Source: Streptomyces sp. Go-475
GTDB taxonomy: Bacteria > Actinomycetota > Actinomycetes > Streptomycetales > Streptomycetaceae
Assembly: GCF_003330845.1 (NCBI RefSeq)
Contig: NZ_CP026121.1
Location: 8,506,610 to 8,570,609 of the forward strand
DNA: 64,000 nucleotides
Direction of reading: 5' to 3'
The notes below the pieces were generated by a model, which was not told the origin of the DNA, made no database searches, and worked only from the letters and a program-made list of their open reading frames with translations. Shown in pieces: positions 28,057-36,481 of the stretch. The position numbers and the translations under genes are program-made. Numbering within the stretch: the first letter of the stretch is position 1; every line of letters starts with the position of its first letter.

Positions 28057-28437
28057 TCAGACGGCCGGAGAAGCGGTCAGCAGCCTGCCCATGGCGGCGA
28101 GGACCGAGGGCTCGACCCGGTAGTAGACCCAGGTCCCGCGCCGTTCGGAGGTCAGCAGGCCGGCCTCCTTGAGCTTCTTCAGGTGGTGGGAGACGGTCGG
28201 CTGGGAGACGCCCACGTCGGAGATGTCGCACACGCACGCCTCGCCGCCCGCGTGCGAGGCGACCGCGGAGAACAGCCGCAGCCGCACCGGATCGCCCAGC
28301 GCCTTGAACATCCGCGCGGCCGTCTCGGCCTCCTCGGCGTTCATCGGACGCTCCGTGAGCGGCGGGCAGCAGGGTGCCGCCCCTTGTCCGTCCCGTCCGC
28401 CGGATTCGAGCAGCGGCAGCGCCTTCGTATTCGACAT
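28057..28437 (-). CDS. ArsR-family arsenic-responsive repressor with N-terminal Cys-Cys motif
   Basis: 126 residues from the ATG at 28437. It has the classical metal site ACVCD (C68, C70) on the alpha-3 helix and the recognition helix SQPTVSHHLKKLKEAGLL. An N-terminal extension carries APCCPP (C23, C24), a feature of many actinobacterial ArsR proteins that could add a third thiol ligand. It is divergent from a flavin oxidoreductase; the shared 170-bp spacer holds repeated operator-like sequence. Its sensor site differs from that of the ArsR at 24717. Confidence 0.93.
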   Translation of the reverse strand: MSNTKALPLLESGGRDGQGAAPCCPPLTERPMNAEEAETAARMFKALGDPVRLRLFSAVASHAGGEACVCDISDVGVSQPTVSHHLKKLKEAGLLTSERRGTWVYYRVEPSVLAAMGRLLTASPAV

Positions 28438-28438
28438 G

Positions 28439-28543
28439 TGTCTATGTTGACATGCGTCGAACCAATGGTCGTGGCCCGGTCGGAAATGGATCATCATGTC
28501 GATCCTCGTTGGTTCGATGAATGTCTATGTTGACGCTTGTCGA
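28439..28543. promoter_or_regulatory. Repeated operator-like sequence between arsR and the flavin oxidoreductase
   Basis: TGTCTATGTTGAC occurs at 28439-28451 and 28522-28534, each followed 5 nt later by TCGA. TCGAACCAA (28457-28465) and its complement TTGGTTCGA (28509-28517) form an inverted repeat between them. The two outer copies sit at the ArsR start codon and in the oxidoreductase promoter region, so one repressor could control both directions. Confidence 0.6.
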
Positions 28544-28604
28544 TGCAGCTGCCATCCTGGCCGCACAGGCCATCGACAAACGTCGAAACAACCAAGGAGC
28601 CGCC

Positions 28605-30008
28605 GTGAACGCGCCCGCCACCACCGAGCTGCCCGTCGTCGTGATCGGAGCCGGACCCACCGGTCTGGCCGCCGCCGCGCACCTCGTCGACCGCGGCATC
28701 GAACCCCTGGTCGTGGAAGCCGGGCCGGCCGCCGGCGCGGCGGTGCGCGCGTGGGCACACGTCCGGCTCTTCTCGCCGTGGAGCGAACTGGTCGACCCGG
28801 CCGCCGAAAAGCTCCTCGCCCCCACCGGCTGGACGAGGCCCGACCCCTCGGCCCACCCCTCCGGCGGCGACTGGGCCGAGCAGTACCTCCAGCCCCTGGC
28901 CGACGCCCTCGGCGAGCGCGTCCGCACCGGCGCCCGCGTCACTGGCGTCTCCCGCGCGGGACGGGACCGGATCATCGACGCCGGCCGCGACACACAGCCG
29001 TTCGTCGTCCACGTCACCCGCACCGACGGAACCGAGGAGCGGCTCCTCGCCCGCGCCGTCATCGACGCCTCCGGCACCTGGACCACTCCGGGCCCGGCCG
29101 GCGGCAGCGGTCTGCCCGCCCTCGGCGAGCGCGCGGCCGCCGACCGCGTCACCTACCGCGTCCCGGACCTCGACGACCCGCCGGTCCGCGCCCGCTACGC
29201 GGGCCGGCGCACCGCCGTGCTCGGCTCCGGAGCCTCCGCCTTCACCGCCCTGGCCCGGCTCGCCGACCTGGCCCGGGCCGGCGACGGGGCCGGGACGAAG
29301 GCGGTGTGGCTCCTGCGCCGCGGCATCTCCGGCTCCACCTTCGGCGGCGGCACCGCCGACCAGCTACCCGCGCGCGGGGCCCTCGGCCTCGCGGCCAAGG
29401 CCGCCGTCGACGAGGGGCACGCGGACGCGGTCACCGGCTTCCGGACCGACGCCATCGAGCGCGACGACGACGGGCGCCTGGTCCTGGTGGGCGAGGACGG
29501 CCGCCGCCTGGATCCCGTGGACGAGGTGATCGTGCTGACCGGCTTCCGGCCCGACCTGTCCTTCCTCTCCGAGATCCGCCTCGGCCTGGACGAGCGCCTC
29601 CAGGCCCCGGTGAGGCTCGCCCCGCTGATCGACCCCAACCAGCACTCCTGCGGCACCGTCCGCCCCCATGGCCACCGCGAGCTCTCCCACCCCGAACAGG
29701 GCGTCTACCTGGTCGGCATGAAGTCCTACGGCCGCGCGCCCACGTTCCTGGCCCTCACCGGCTACGAGCAGGTCCGCTCCGTCGCCGCGGCGATCGCCGG
29801 CGACCTGGAGGCCGCCGACCGGGTCGAACTCACCCTCCCCGAAACGGGCGTGTGCGGCGGCGTCGGCCTCTTCGACACCCCCGAAGCCGACCGGGCCGAC
29901 GGCGGCGGCTGCTGCGCACCGGTGCCCCGGCTCGTCCAGCTCGGCACACCGGCCGCCGCCCCGGCTCCTGCCGCACAGGCACCGGCGGACGGCTGCTGCG
30001 GCTCCTGA
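28605..30008 (+). CDS. FAD/NAD(P)-dependent flavin monooxygenase-like oxidoreductase (ArsO-like)
   Basis: 467 residues from GTG at 28605, with an ideal AAGGAG site. The FAD-binding GAGPTG is at 15-20, and a second dinucleotide motif AVLGSGASAF lies near 205. The pattern is that of flavin-containing monooxygenases. The C-terminal tail is unusual: single and paired cysteines (VCGGVG, GGCCAP, GCCGS) that could bind arsenic thiols. It is divergent from an arsR gene. ArsO, a flavoprotein of the Streptomyces plasmid pHZ227 ars cluster, is the nearest known counterpart in context. Reaction and substrate are unproven. Confidence 0.82.
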   Translation: MNAPATTELPVVVIGAGPTGLAAAAHLVDRGIEPLVVEAGPAAGAAVRAWAHVRLFSPWSELVDPAAEKLLAPTGWTRPDPSAHPSGGDWAEQYLQPLADALGERVRTGARVTGVSRAGRDRIIDAGRDTQPFVVHVTRTDGTEERLLARAVIDASGTWTTPGPAGGSGLPALGERAAADRVTYRVPDLDDPPVRARYAGRRTAVLGSGASAFTALARLADLARAGDGAGTKAVWLLRRGISGSTFGGGTADQLPARGALGLAAKAAVDEGHADAVTGFRTDAIERDDDGRLVLVGEDGRRLDPVDEVIVLTGFRPDLSFLSEIRLGLDERLQAPVRLAPLIDPNQHSCGTVRPHGHRELSHPEQGVYLVGMKSYGRAPTFLALTGYEQVRSVAAAIAGDLEAADRVELTLPETGVCGGVGLFDTPEADRADGGGCCAPVPRLVQLGTPAAAPAPAAQAPADGCCGS

Positions 30009-30082
30009 CCCACCCCGGCCCCGAAGGCGCGGCCGAGGAGCGCGCAAGTGGGGTCGCGGCAGGCACCCAGGCCGTGGCCGCG

Positions 30083-30745
30083 TCAGGAGCCGGGCGGGAC
30101 CACCAGGCCCGACTCGTAGGCGAACACCACGAGTTGGGCCCGGTCACGGGCGTGGAGCTTGGCCATGGCCCGGTTGACGTGGGTCTTCGCCGTCATCGGG
30201 CTGATCACCATCCGGCCCGCGATCTCGTCGTTGGACAGGCCCCGCGCCACCAGGGCGACGGCCTCCCGCTCACGGCCGGTCAGCTCCTCCAGTCCCTTCC
30301 CCCTGGTCGCGGGGAGCGGCTGGGTGACGTAGCGGTGGATGAGCTTGCGCGTGATGGAGGGCGCCAGCAGGGCCTCGCCGCGCGCCGCGACGCGCACGGC
30401 GTGCAGGAAGTCCTCCGGCAGGATGTCCTTCACGAGGAACCCGGCGGCGCCGGCGCGCAGCGCGTCGAAGACGTACTCGTCCAGGCCGTAGTTGGTCAGG
30501 ATGACGACGTGCACCCGGGCCAGGGCCGGGTCGGCGGCGATGCGCCGGGTCGCCTCGATGCCGTCGACGACCGGCATCTGGACGTCGATGAGAGCCACAT
30601 CGGGCAGGTGCTTCACGGCCAGCTCCAAGCCTTCCCGCCCGTCGGCCGCCTCGGCCACCACCTCGATGTCGTCCTCCAGGTCGAGGAGCGCGCGGAACCC
30701 GCTGCGGATGAGCGGCTGGTCGTCGACGAGCAGGACCCGGATCAT
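30083..30745 (-). CDS. NarL/FixJ-type response regulator
   Basis: 220 residues. The receiver domain (1 to about 120) has phospho-acceptor D54 in LIDVQMP and the switch Lys in FLVKD. A LuxR-type HTH (about 150-215) contains LTGREREAVALVARGLSNDEIAG. The ATG overlaps the stop of the upstream histidine kinase (ATGA), so the two are coupled. The target genes are unknown. The nearest candidate is the small DUF6223-like membrane-protein gene divergent from the kinase. Confidence 0.95.
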   Translation of the reverse strand: MIRVLLVDDQPLIRSGFRALLDLEDDIEVVAEAADGREGLELAVKHLPDVALIDVQMPVVDGIEATRRIAADPALARVHVVILTNYGLDEYVFDALRAGAAGFLVKDILPEDFLHAVRVAARGEALLAPSITRKLIHRYVTQPLPATRGKGLEELTGREREAVALVARGLSNDEIAGRMVISPMTAKTHVNRAMAKLHARDRAQLVVFAYESGLVVPPGS

Positions 30746-31869
30746 GACGTGTGCTCCACGGGAAGTTCGGCCTGGACGGTGAAGCCGCCACCGCCCCGCG
30801 GTTCCGCGCGCAGCCGGCCGCCGAGGGCGGTGACGCGTTCGCGCATGCCGAGCAGGCCGAGACCGGGCGGCGGGGCGGAGTCCGGAGTCGCCCTGCCGTC
30901 GTCGTCGACGCGGAGGGCGAGGGCGTCCGGACCGCAGTCGATGCGCACCGACGCCGTGCTCGCGTCCGCGTGCCGGGCGATGTTGGTGAGCGACTCCTGG
31001 ACGATCCGGTAGACGGTCCGGCCCACGGCGGCCGGCACGTCCTGTCGTCGCCCCTCGATGGTCAGCGTCGCGTCCAGGCCGATGGCGCGGGCGCGTGCCA
31101 CCAGGTCCGGGACGTCGTCGAGGCCGCGCGGCGGGGTCGTGTCGTCGTCGCGCAGGGCCTGGAGCGTCGCCCGCAGCTCACGGGCCGCCTCACGCCCGGC
31201 TTCCTGGATCGCCAGCAGGGCGGGCGGCACCTCCTCGCCGCGTCGGCGCGCCACGTGCACGGCGACCTCCGCCTGCACCTTGATGACGGAGATCTGGTGG
31301 GTGAGCGCATCGTGCAACTCCCGCGCGATGCGGAGCCGTTCCTCGTCGGCCCGGCGCCGCGCGGTCTCCTCCCGGGTGCGCTCGGCCTCGTCCGCCCGTC
31401 GCTCGGCCTGCCGCAGCGCCTCACCCGCGGCGCCGGCCGCGATCAGCCAGGCGATCTCCAGGGCGCCCCGGGCCCGCGCGAACGCCTCGCCCGTGTCGTG
31501 CAGACCCGAGATCAGGGCCGCCGGCGGAAGCAGCCCCAGCACGGCCACGCTCGCCGCCACCGTGACGGTCCGGTGCCCCGTCCGCACGGCCGCGTGCACG
31601 GCGAACAGGTACGCCACGGCGGGCACGTCGAAACCGGCCGCCTGGTACCCCACCGCGCACAGCCCGGTGACGGCCAGGACGGCGATCGGAGCCCGGCGGC
31701 GCGCGGCCAGCGCCAGCCCGCCCGCGGCCAGCAGCGCGTAGCCGAGCACATCGAGGCTCGCGGCGGAGCGCTGCCCGAACAGCCCGGTCACCAGCAGCGC
31801 CGCCGCCACACCGCCGGCGATGCCCCAGTCCACGACACGGGCCCGGACGCCGCTCCCCCCGTCACTCAT
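30742..31869 (-). CDS. DesK/NarX-type sensor histidine kinase
   Basis: 375 residues from the ATG at 31869. Four to six membrane helices lie in the first ~150 residues with no extracellular domain. A HisKA_3 dimerisation helix carries phospho-acceptor H186 (ARELHDALTHQISVIK), followed by an HATPase_c domain with the N box (VQESLTNIARHA) and the G box (GLGLLGMRERV). The signal is probably membrane-derived. It forms an operon with the NarL-type regulator downstream. No convincing ribosome-binding site precedes the start. Confidence 0.93.
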   Translation of the reverse strand: MSDGGSGVRARVVDWGIAGGVAAALLVTGLFGQRSAASLDVLGYALLAAGGLALAARRRAPIAVLAVTGLCAVGYQAAGFDVPAVAYLFAVHAAVRTGHRTVTVAASVAVLGLLPPAALISGLHDTGEAFARARGALEIAWLIAAGAAGEALRQAERRADEAERTREETARRRADEERLRIARELHDALTHQISVIKVQAEVAVHVARRRGEEVPPALLAIQEAGREAARELRATLQALRDDDTTPPRGLDDVPDLVARARAIGLDATLTIEGRRQDVPAAVGRTVYRIVQESLTNIARHADASTASVRIDCGPDALALRVDDDGRATPDSAPPPGLGLLGMRERVTALGGRLRAEPRGGGGFTVQAELPVEHTS

Positions 31870-32088
31870 GACGGGCACCCTAACCGGCCGCCGCCACGGG
31901 CGAGTCCGTCTCGCGGGCGACGGCCGGCTACCGCACACGCGGTACCCGCGGGCCGCCTGCGGCGATCGCGGTAGCCCGGTGCGGCACCGGCGGCAGTGCG
32001 AAGTGTCCGCGTCCGCCGGACGACCGGGCGCGGGTCCGCCGGACATGCTCGGGCGGCACCCACTCGCAGCAAGAGAAGGAGCACCGGG

Positions 32089-32556
32089 ATGTCTGTTCGC
32101 CGCCTGCTCACCGCCACAGCGGCCGCCCTGCCCACTGCCACTGCGGCGGCCCTGGTCGCCGGCATCGCGCTTGCCGCGCCGGCGGCCGCCCGGCCCTCGG
32201 CCCCGCCCGCAGCGGCCGACGTCTACGACTTCGGCCTCGGGCGCCTCGGGGCAGCCACCGGCGCCCTGCTGGGGCTGGCCGGTGTGGCCCTCGCCTGGCT
32301 GGCACTGGCCCGCCCGGCCGGTCGTCTCGGCACCGCCCGGGGTTCCCTCGGGGCCAGGCTCGCCCTGGTGACGGCGCTGACCGGCACGGTTCTCGGCGGC
32401 CTGGTCGCGGCCACCGCCGACGGCGGCCTCGGCACCGGCAACGGACTCGGCGGTGCCTACGTGGCCCTCGTGGTCGGGCTGATCGCCACAGCCCTCGGCG
32501 GACTGGCCCTGACCCGCTCCCGCCGCCCGGCCGACCACGTCGGAGGCAAGAGCTGA
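32089..32556 (+). CDS. Small membrane protein, DUF6223-like
   Basis: 155 residues from the ATG at 32089, preceded by AAGGAG. A signal-like hydrophobic N-terminus ends in Ala-Ala-Ala-Arg near residue 36. Three hydrophobic helices follow in a Gly/Ala-rich context, with the first conserved segment VYDFGLGRLGAATGALLGLAG. The family is known only as a small actinobacterial membrane protein of unknown function. It is divergent from the histidine kinase operon and may be its target. Confidence 0.72.
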   Translation: MSVRRLLTATAAALPTATAAALVAGIALAAPAAARPSAPPAAADVYDFGLGRLGAATGALLGLAGVALAWLALARPAGRLGTARGSLGARLALVTALTGTVLGGLVAATADGGLGTGNGLGGAYVALVVGLIATALGGLALTRSRRPADHVGGKS

Positions 32557-32608
32557 CACCGACGGCGGGACGTAGTGATTACCTGTCAGTAGCTCATCTC
32601 TCCCTGAG

Positions 32609-32624
32609 GCTTGACTCGTCAAGC
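32609..32624. promoter_or_regulatory. GCTTGAC-TC-GTCAAGC inverted repeat
   Basis: Perfect 7-bp arms around 2 nt, about 100 nt upstream of the M19-like hydrolase gene and 50 nt after the preceding stop codon. It may be an operator. Confidence 0.4.
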
Positions 32625-32719
32625 GGCAGGGGTGATCCTCGTCGCACCTTTGGGCGAGGTCATGACAATCGGCTGCCTGGCCGTGGACCCCGCCTCCCGC
32701 TGACCGAGGGACGTGGGTC

Positions 32720-34783
32720 GTGACGAGTGCCGAACGCCGCAACCACGGGCGCAAGAACGTCACCGTGGTGTCGCTCCTGCTGCTCGTGCTGGCCGTCGTG
32801 CTGGGCCCCGCGCCGAGTTCGGCGGCCGGCACCGACTGGTGGAACCCCACCGCACGGCCCGCCCCCGACTCCGGCATCAACGTCACCGGCGCGCCCTTCA
32901 CCGGCACGGACGCCGGGGGAGAGGTCCGCGGCTTCGTCGACGCGCACGACCACATCTTCGCCAACGAGGCGTTCGGCGGACGCCTGATCTGCGGGAAGCC
33001 GTTCTCCGAACAGGGTGTCGCCGACGCGCTCAAGGACTGCCCCGAGCACTATCCGGACGGCTCGCTCGCGGTCTTCGACTTCATCACGCGTGGCGGCGAC
33101 GGCACACACGACCCGGTGGGCTGGCCCACCTTCAAGGACTGGCCCGCCCACGACTCCCTGACCCACCAGCAGAACTACTACGCCTGGGTGGAGCGGGCCT
33201 GGCGCGGCGGCCAGCGGGTCCTCGTCAACGACCTCGTCACCAACGGCGTGATCTGCTCCGTGTACTTCTTCAAGGACCGCGGCTGCGACGAGATGACGTC
33301 CATCCGCCTCCAGGCCAAGCTGACGTACGACATGCAGGCCTACATCGACAAGATCTACGGCGGGCCCGGCAAGGGCTTCTTCCGGATCGTCACCGACAGC
33401 GCACAGGCCCGTCAGGTCATCGAGCAGGGCAAACTGGCCGTCGTCCTGGGCGTCGAGACCTCCGAGCCGTTCGGCTGCAAGCAGGTCCTCGACATCGCGC
33501 AGTGCAGCAGGGCCGACATCGACAAGGGCCTGGACGAACTGCACTCCCTGGGCGTGCGCAGCATGTTCCTGTGCCACAAGTTCGACAACGCCCTGTGCGG
33601 TGTCCGCTTCGACTCCGGCACGCTCGGAACGGCCATCAACGTCGGCCAGTTCCTGTCGACCGGCACCTTCTGGATGACGGAGAAGTGCACCGGCCCCCAG
33701 GCCGACAACCCCATCGGCAACGCGCCGGCGGCCGGAGCCGAGGCGAAGCTCCCGGCGGGCGTGGAGGTCCCCGGCTACAGCGCGGACGCCCGGTGCAACG
33801 TCCGCGGACTGACCGAACTCGGCGAGTACGCCGTGCGCGGCATGATGCGGCGCGGGATGATGCTGGAGATCGACCACATGAGCGTCAAGGCCACCGGCCG
33901 GGTGCTCGATCTCTTCGAGGCCGCCTCCTACCCGGGTGTGCTCTCCTCGCACAGCTGGATGGACGCCGAGTGGACCGAACGGGTCTACGGCCTGGGCGGC
34001 TTCATCGCCCAGTACATGCACGGCTCGGAGGACTTCGTCGCGGAGGCGAGGCGCACCAAGGCCCTGCGCGACAAGTACGGCGTGGGCTACGGCTACGGCA
34101 CCGACATGAACGGCGTCGGCGGCTGGCCCGCCCCGCGCGGAGCCGACGCCCCGAACAAGGTCGAGTACCCCTTCAAGAGCGCCGACGGCGGCTCCGTCCT
34201 CGACCGGCAGGTCACCGGCGAGCGCACCTGGGACCTGAACACCGACGGAGCCGCGCACTACGGCCTCGTCCCCGACTGGATCGAGGACATCCGCCGCGTC
34301 GGCGGCCAGGACGTGGTGAACGACCTCCTGCGCGGCGCGGAGTCCTACCTCGACACGTGGAGGGCCTCCGAGACCCACGAGGCCGGGACCGATCTCGCCA
34401 CAGGCGCCACCCCGTCGGCCAGTTCCTCCGAGTGGAGCCTGTTCACCGACCTCAAGCCGCACCGGGCCGTCGACGGCGACGGCGGGACCCGCTGGGCGAG
34501 CGACTGGAGCGACGACCAGTGGTACCGGCTCGACCTCGGCTCCACGCGGACCGTCGGGCGGGTCACCCTCGACTGGGAGCGCGCGTACGCGAAGTCGTAC
34601 CGGGTCGAGCTGTCCACCGACGGCGAGAACTGGCGCACCGCCTGGTCCACGACAGCGGGCGACGGCGGCCTGGACACCGCGAACTTCACCGCCGCACCGG
34701 CCAGACACGTACGCATCCAGGGCCTGGAACGCGCCACGGACTGGGGCTACTCCCTCTACGAGGTCGGCGTCCACAGCGGCTGA
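32720..34783 (+). CDS. Secreted M19-like amidohydrolase with C-terminal F5/8C domain
   Basis: 687 residues. A signal peptide (hydrophobic VSLLLLVLAVVLG, cleavage near SSAAG at residue 36) is followed by a metal-dependent hydrolase barrel. It has HxH in FVDAHDHIFANEAF, a later EIDHMS, and SSHSWMD then GYGTDMNGVGG, matching in order the membrane-dipeptidase (M19) metal and substrate sites, though divergent. Residues about 560-687 form an F5/8C discoidin domain (DGDGGTRWASDWSDDQWYRLDLG). It is probably a secreted hydrolase anchored to a surface or glycan. Dipeptidase activity is not certain. The start is GTG at 32720. Confidence 0.82.
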   Translation: MTSAERRNHGRKNVTVVSLLLLVLAVVLGPAPSSAAGTDWWNPTARPAPDSGINVTGAPFTGTDAGGEVRGFVDAHDHIFANEAFGGRLICGKPFSEQGVADALKDCPEHYPDGSLAVFDFITRGGDGTHDPVGWPTFKDWPAHDSLTHQQNYYAWVERAWRGGQRVLVNDLVTNGVICSVYFFKDRGCDEMTSIRLQAKLTYDMQAYIDKIYGGPGKGFFRIVTDSAQARQVIEQGKLAVVLGVETSEPFGCKQVLDIAQCSRADIDKGLDELHSLGVRSMFLCHKFDNALCGVRFDSGTLGTAINVGQFLSTGTFWMTEKCTGPQADNPIGNAPAAGAEAKLPAGVEVPGYSADARCNVRGLTELGEYAVRGMMRRGMMLEIDHMSVKATGRVLDLFEAASYPGVLSSHSWMDAEWTERVYGLGGFIAQYMHGSEDFVAEARRTKALRDKYGVGYGYGTDMNGVGGWPAPRGADAPNKVEYPFKSADGGSVLDRQVTGERTWDLNTDGAAHYGLVPDWIEDIRRVGGQDVVNDLLRGAESYLDTWRASETHEAGTDLATGATPSASSSEWSLFTDLKPHRAVDGDGGTRWASDWSDDQWYRLDLGSTRTVGRVTLDWERAYAKSYRVELSTDGENWRTAWSTTAGDGGLDTANFTAAPARHVRIQGLERATDWGYSLYEVGVHSG

Positions 34784-34786
34784 CTT

Positions 34787-34815
34787 CCCGGGCGGGCGGT
34801 CGCCGTCCGCCCGGG
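34787..34815 (+). terminator. Terminator of the M19-like hydrolase gene
   Basis: CCCGGGCGG and CCGCCCGGG arms with one inner mismatch and a short loop begin 4 nt after the stop codon and are followed by TTTCCC. Confidence 0.7.
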
Positions 34816-34921
34816 TTTCCCACTCCCACCACCGGATCCGTGATCCCGTTCCGCGACTCCGTCCCATAACCTCGTCCAAGGAACCTCGGATGCCACGTGT
34901 GTCCACCTGGAGGAGGCGACG

Positions 34922-35758
34922 GTGCTCAGAAGCGGTATGCGGTTGCTCGCGGGTGTCCTGACCGTCGTCTGCATGGTGCTCATCGGCCCCAGCGCGCCGA
35001 GCGGCGCGGTCTCCGCCGGGACCCCGCTCGTCGAGCCCGTCAGGGATGTCGTACCGAACCGGGTCATGACGTGGAACATCTGCAACCCCTGCGAGACGAG
35101 CAACGTCGACCGGGCGGCGGAGATCGCCGCGTACGCCCCCCAGGTCATCGGCCTGCAAGAGGCGTGCGTCCGTGATGTCGAGCTGATCCGGGACTACTTG
35201 GAGAACCTCCACGGGCTCGTGTACCACGTCGAGTACGGGACGGTGCTCCGCAACTGGGGCCGCTGCGGGGGAGCGCCGTGGAACCCGGGGGCCTTCGGCC
35301 AGGCGGTCCTGTCGGCGGCACCGATGGCAGACGTCGTCACCGAGGAGTATCCCGACGGCGGCTCCGAGGACCGCGGGTACGTGGCGGTCACCACCACCGT
35401 GGGCGGCCGCTCGGTCCGGGTCTTCAACACCCACCTCGCCCAACGGCGCCAGGAGGAGGTGCGGGCGGGCCAGGTCCGCGTCCTCGCGGCAGAGGCCGCC
35501 CGGCACGACCGCGCGATCCTCCTCGGCGACTTCAACGCCGTGCCGGACGCCCCCGAACTCGCCCCGATGTGGGCACTGGCCACGGATACGGACCCCCAGT
35601 GCGGCCCTTCGCCCACCGGCACCTGCAAGCCGACCACCGACTGGCAGCTCAAGTTCGACTACGTCTTCCTGCGAGGCATCACCCCGCTCGACCACCGCGT
35701 GCTGCCGACCCCGGCCTCCGACCACCACGTGCTGCACACCGACCTGGACCTCGGCTGA
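34922..35758 (+). CDS. Secreted endonuclease/exonuclease/phosphatase-fold enzyme
   Basis: 278 residues from GTG at 34922 (GGAGGAGG before it). A signal peptide covers about 1-32. The EEP (DNase I-like) fold is complete: MTWNIC (metal Asn), GLQEAC (catalytic Glu), THLAQRR, LLGDFNAVPD (Asp/Asn pair) and the final SDHHVL. Members hydrolyse phosphodiesters in nucleic acids, inositol lipids or sphingomyelin; which applies here is not clear. It is exported, like the enzyme encoded just upstream, although a terminator separates them. Confidence 0.88.
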   Translation: MLRSGMRLLAGVLTVVCMVLIGPSAPSGAVSAGTPLVEPVRDVVPNRVMTWNICNPCETSNVDRAAEIAAYAPQVIGLQEACVRDVELIRDYLENLHGLVYHVEYGTVLRNWGRCGGAPWNPGAFGQAVLSAAPMADVVTEEYPDGGSEDRGYVAVTTTVGGRSVRVFNTHLAQRRQEEVRAGQVRVLAAEAARHDRAILLGDFNAVPDAPELAPMWALATDTDPQCGPSPTGTCKPTTDWQLKFDYVFLRGITPLDHRVLPTPASDHHVLHTDLDLG

Positions 35759-35890
35759 GCGGGGTGGTCACGCGGTGCGGCCGTCCGGCCGTCCGGGTGA
35801 AACCGCGTCCGGCATGAGCGGCCCATGCCGCCCAGGGGCAAGGCATACCGCCGACTGGTGACCGGATCGACCGACACGCGGAGGAACGCC

Positions 35891-36457
35891 ATGGCCGGTG
35901 GACAGAGGACGAACGCCTTCATCTGCCTGAGGGTCCCGCCCGACCTCGTCGACGACCTCGTCGACGTGCAACGGCAGTGCCAGGACCGCGTCGACCCGCA
36001 GTACCCGGAGCACATCCACATCACCCTGGGTTTCCTGCACGGCGCCGACGAACGGAAACTGGACGACGCGCGCTCGTTCATCACCGACGGAGCATGGTCC
36101 GCTCCGGCCATCCGCCTGACCGGCGAAGTACGCCACGGCAGCTGGACCCTCAGGAAGAACCCGAGCTACCGGTACGACGAGGACACCGTCCAGAAGGGAG
36201 AACAGATCCGCCTGGGCATCGAACACACTCCCGAGCTGGCACGCATCCAGCAGGACATCACCCAGTACCTGGACATCGTGGAGGACGATTTCTGGCCCCA
36301 CGTCACCCTGGGCCTGGCCCGGGAGGACTTCCCGGCCTCTGACGTCAAGGCACTGAGGCTCCCGGCGGTGAGCGGACCAGCGCCCAGTGTCGACGTACAA
36401 CGGGAGGCGTCGGCCACCGCGTTCACGTTGTTGGTCCGCAAGGAACTCACTCCCTGA
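35891..36457 (+). CDS. 2H phosphoesterase (2'-5' RNA ligase-like)
   Basis: 188 residues from the ATG at 35891, with GGAGGAA before it. Two HxT motifs define the 2H fold: HIHITLGF (H43, T45) and PHVTLGLA in the second half. These enzymes open cyclic or 2'-5' phosphodiesters in RNA or nucleotides. The family in bacteria is best known from ThpR/LigT. There is no signal peptide. It converges on the PotD-like gene, leaving only 24 nt. Confidence 0.85.
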   Translation: MAGGQRTNAFICLRVPPDLVDDLVDVQRQCQDRVDPQYPEHIHITLGFLHGADERKLDDARSFITDGAWSAPAIRLTGEVRHGSWTLRKNPSYRYDEDTVQKGEQIRLGIEHTPELARIQQDITQYLDIVEDDFWPHVTLGLAREDFPASDVKALRLPAVSGPAPSVDVQREASATAFTLLVRKELTP

Positions 36458-36481
36458 CCCGTCCAGCAGCCCTGGCTGCGC

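Noticed and set aside
32660..35737. A 1025-codon open frame on the minus strand opposite the M19-like and EEP genes
   Set aside because: The plus-strand genes have signal peptides, catalytic motifs, start sites and a terminator between them. The minus frame is low in complexity.
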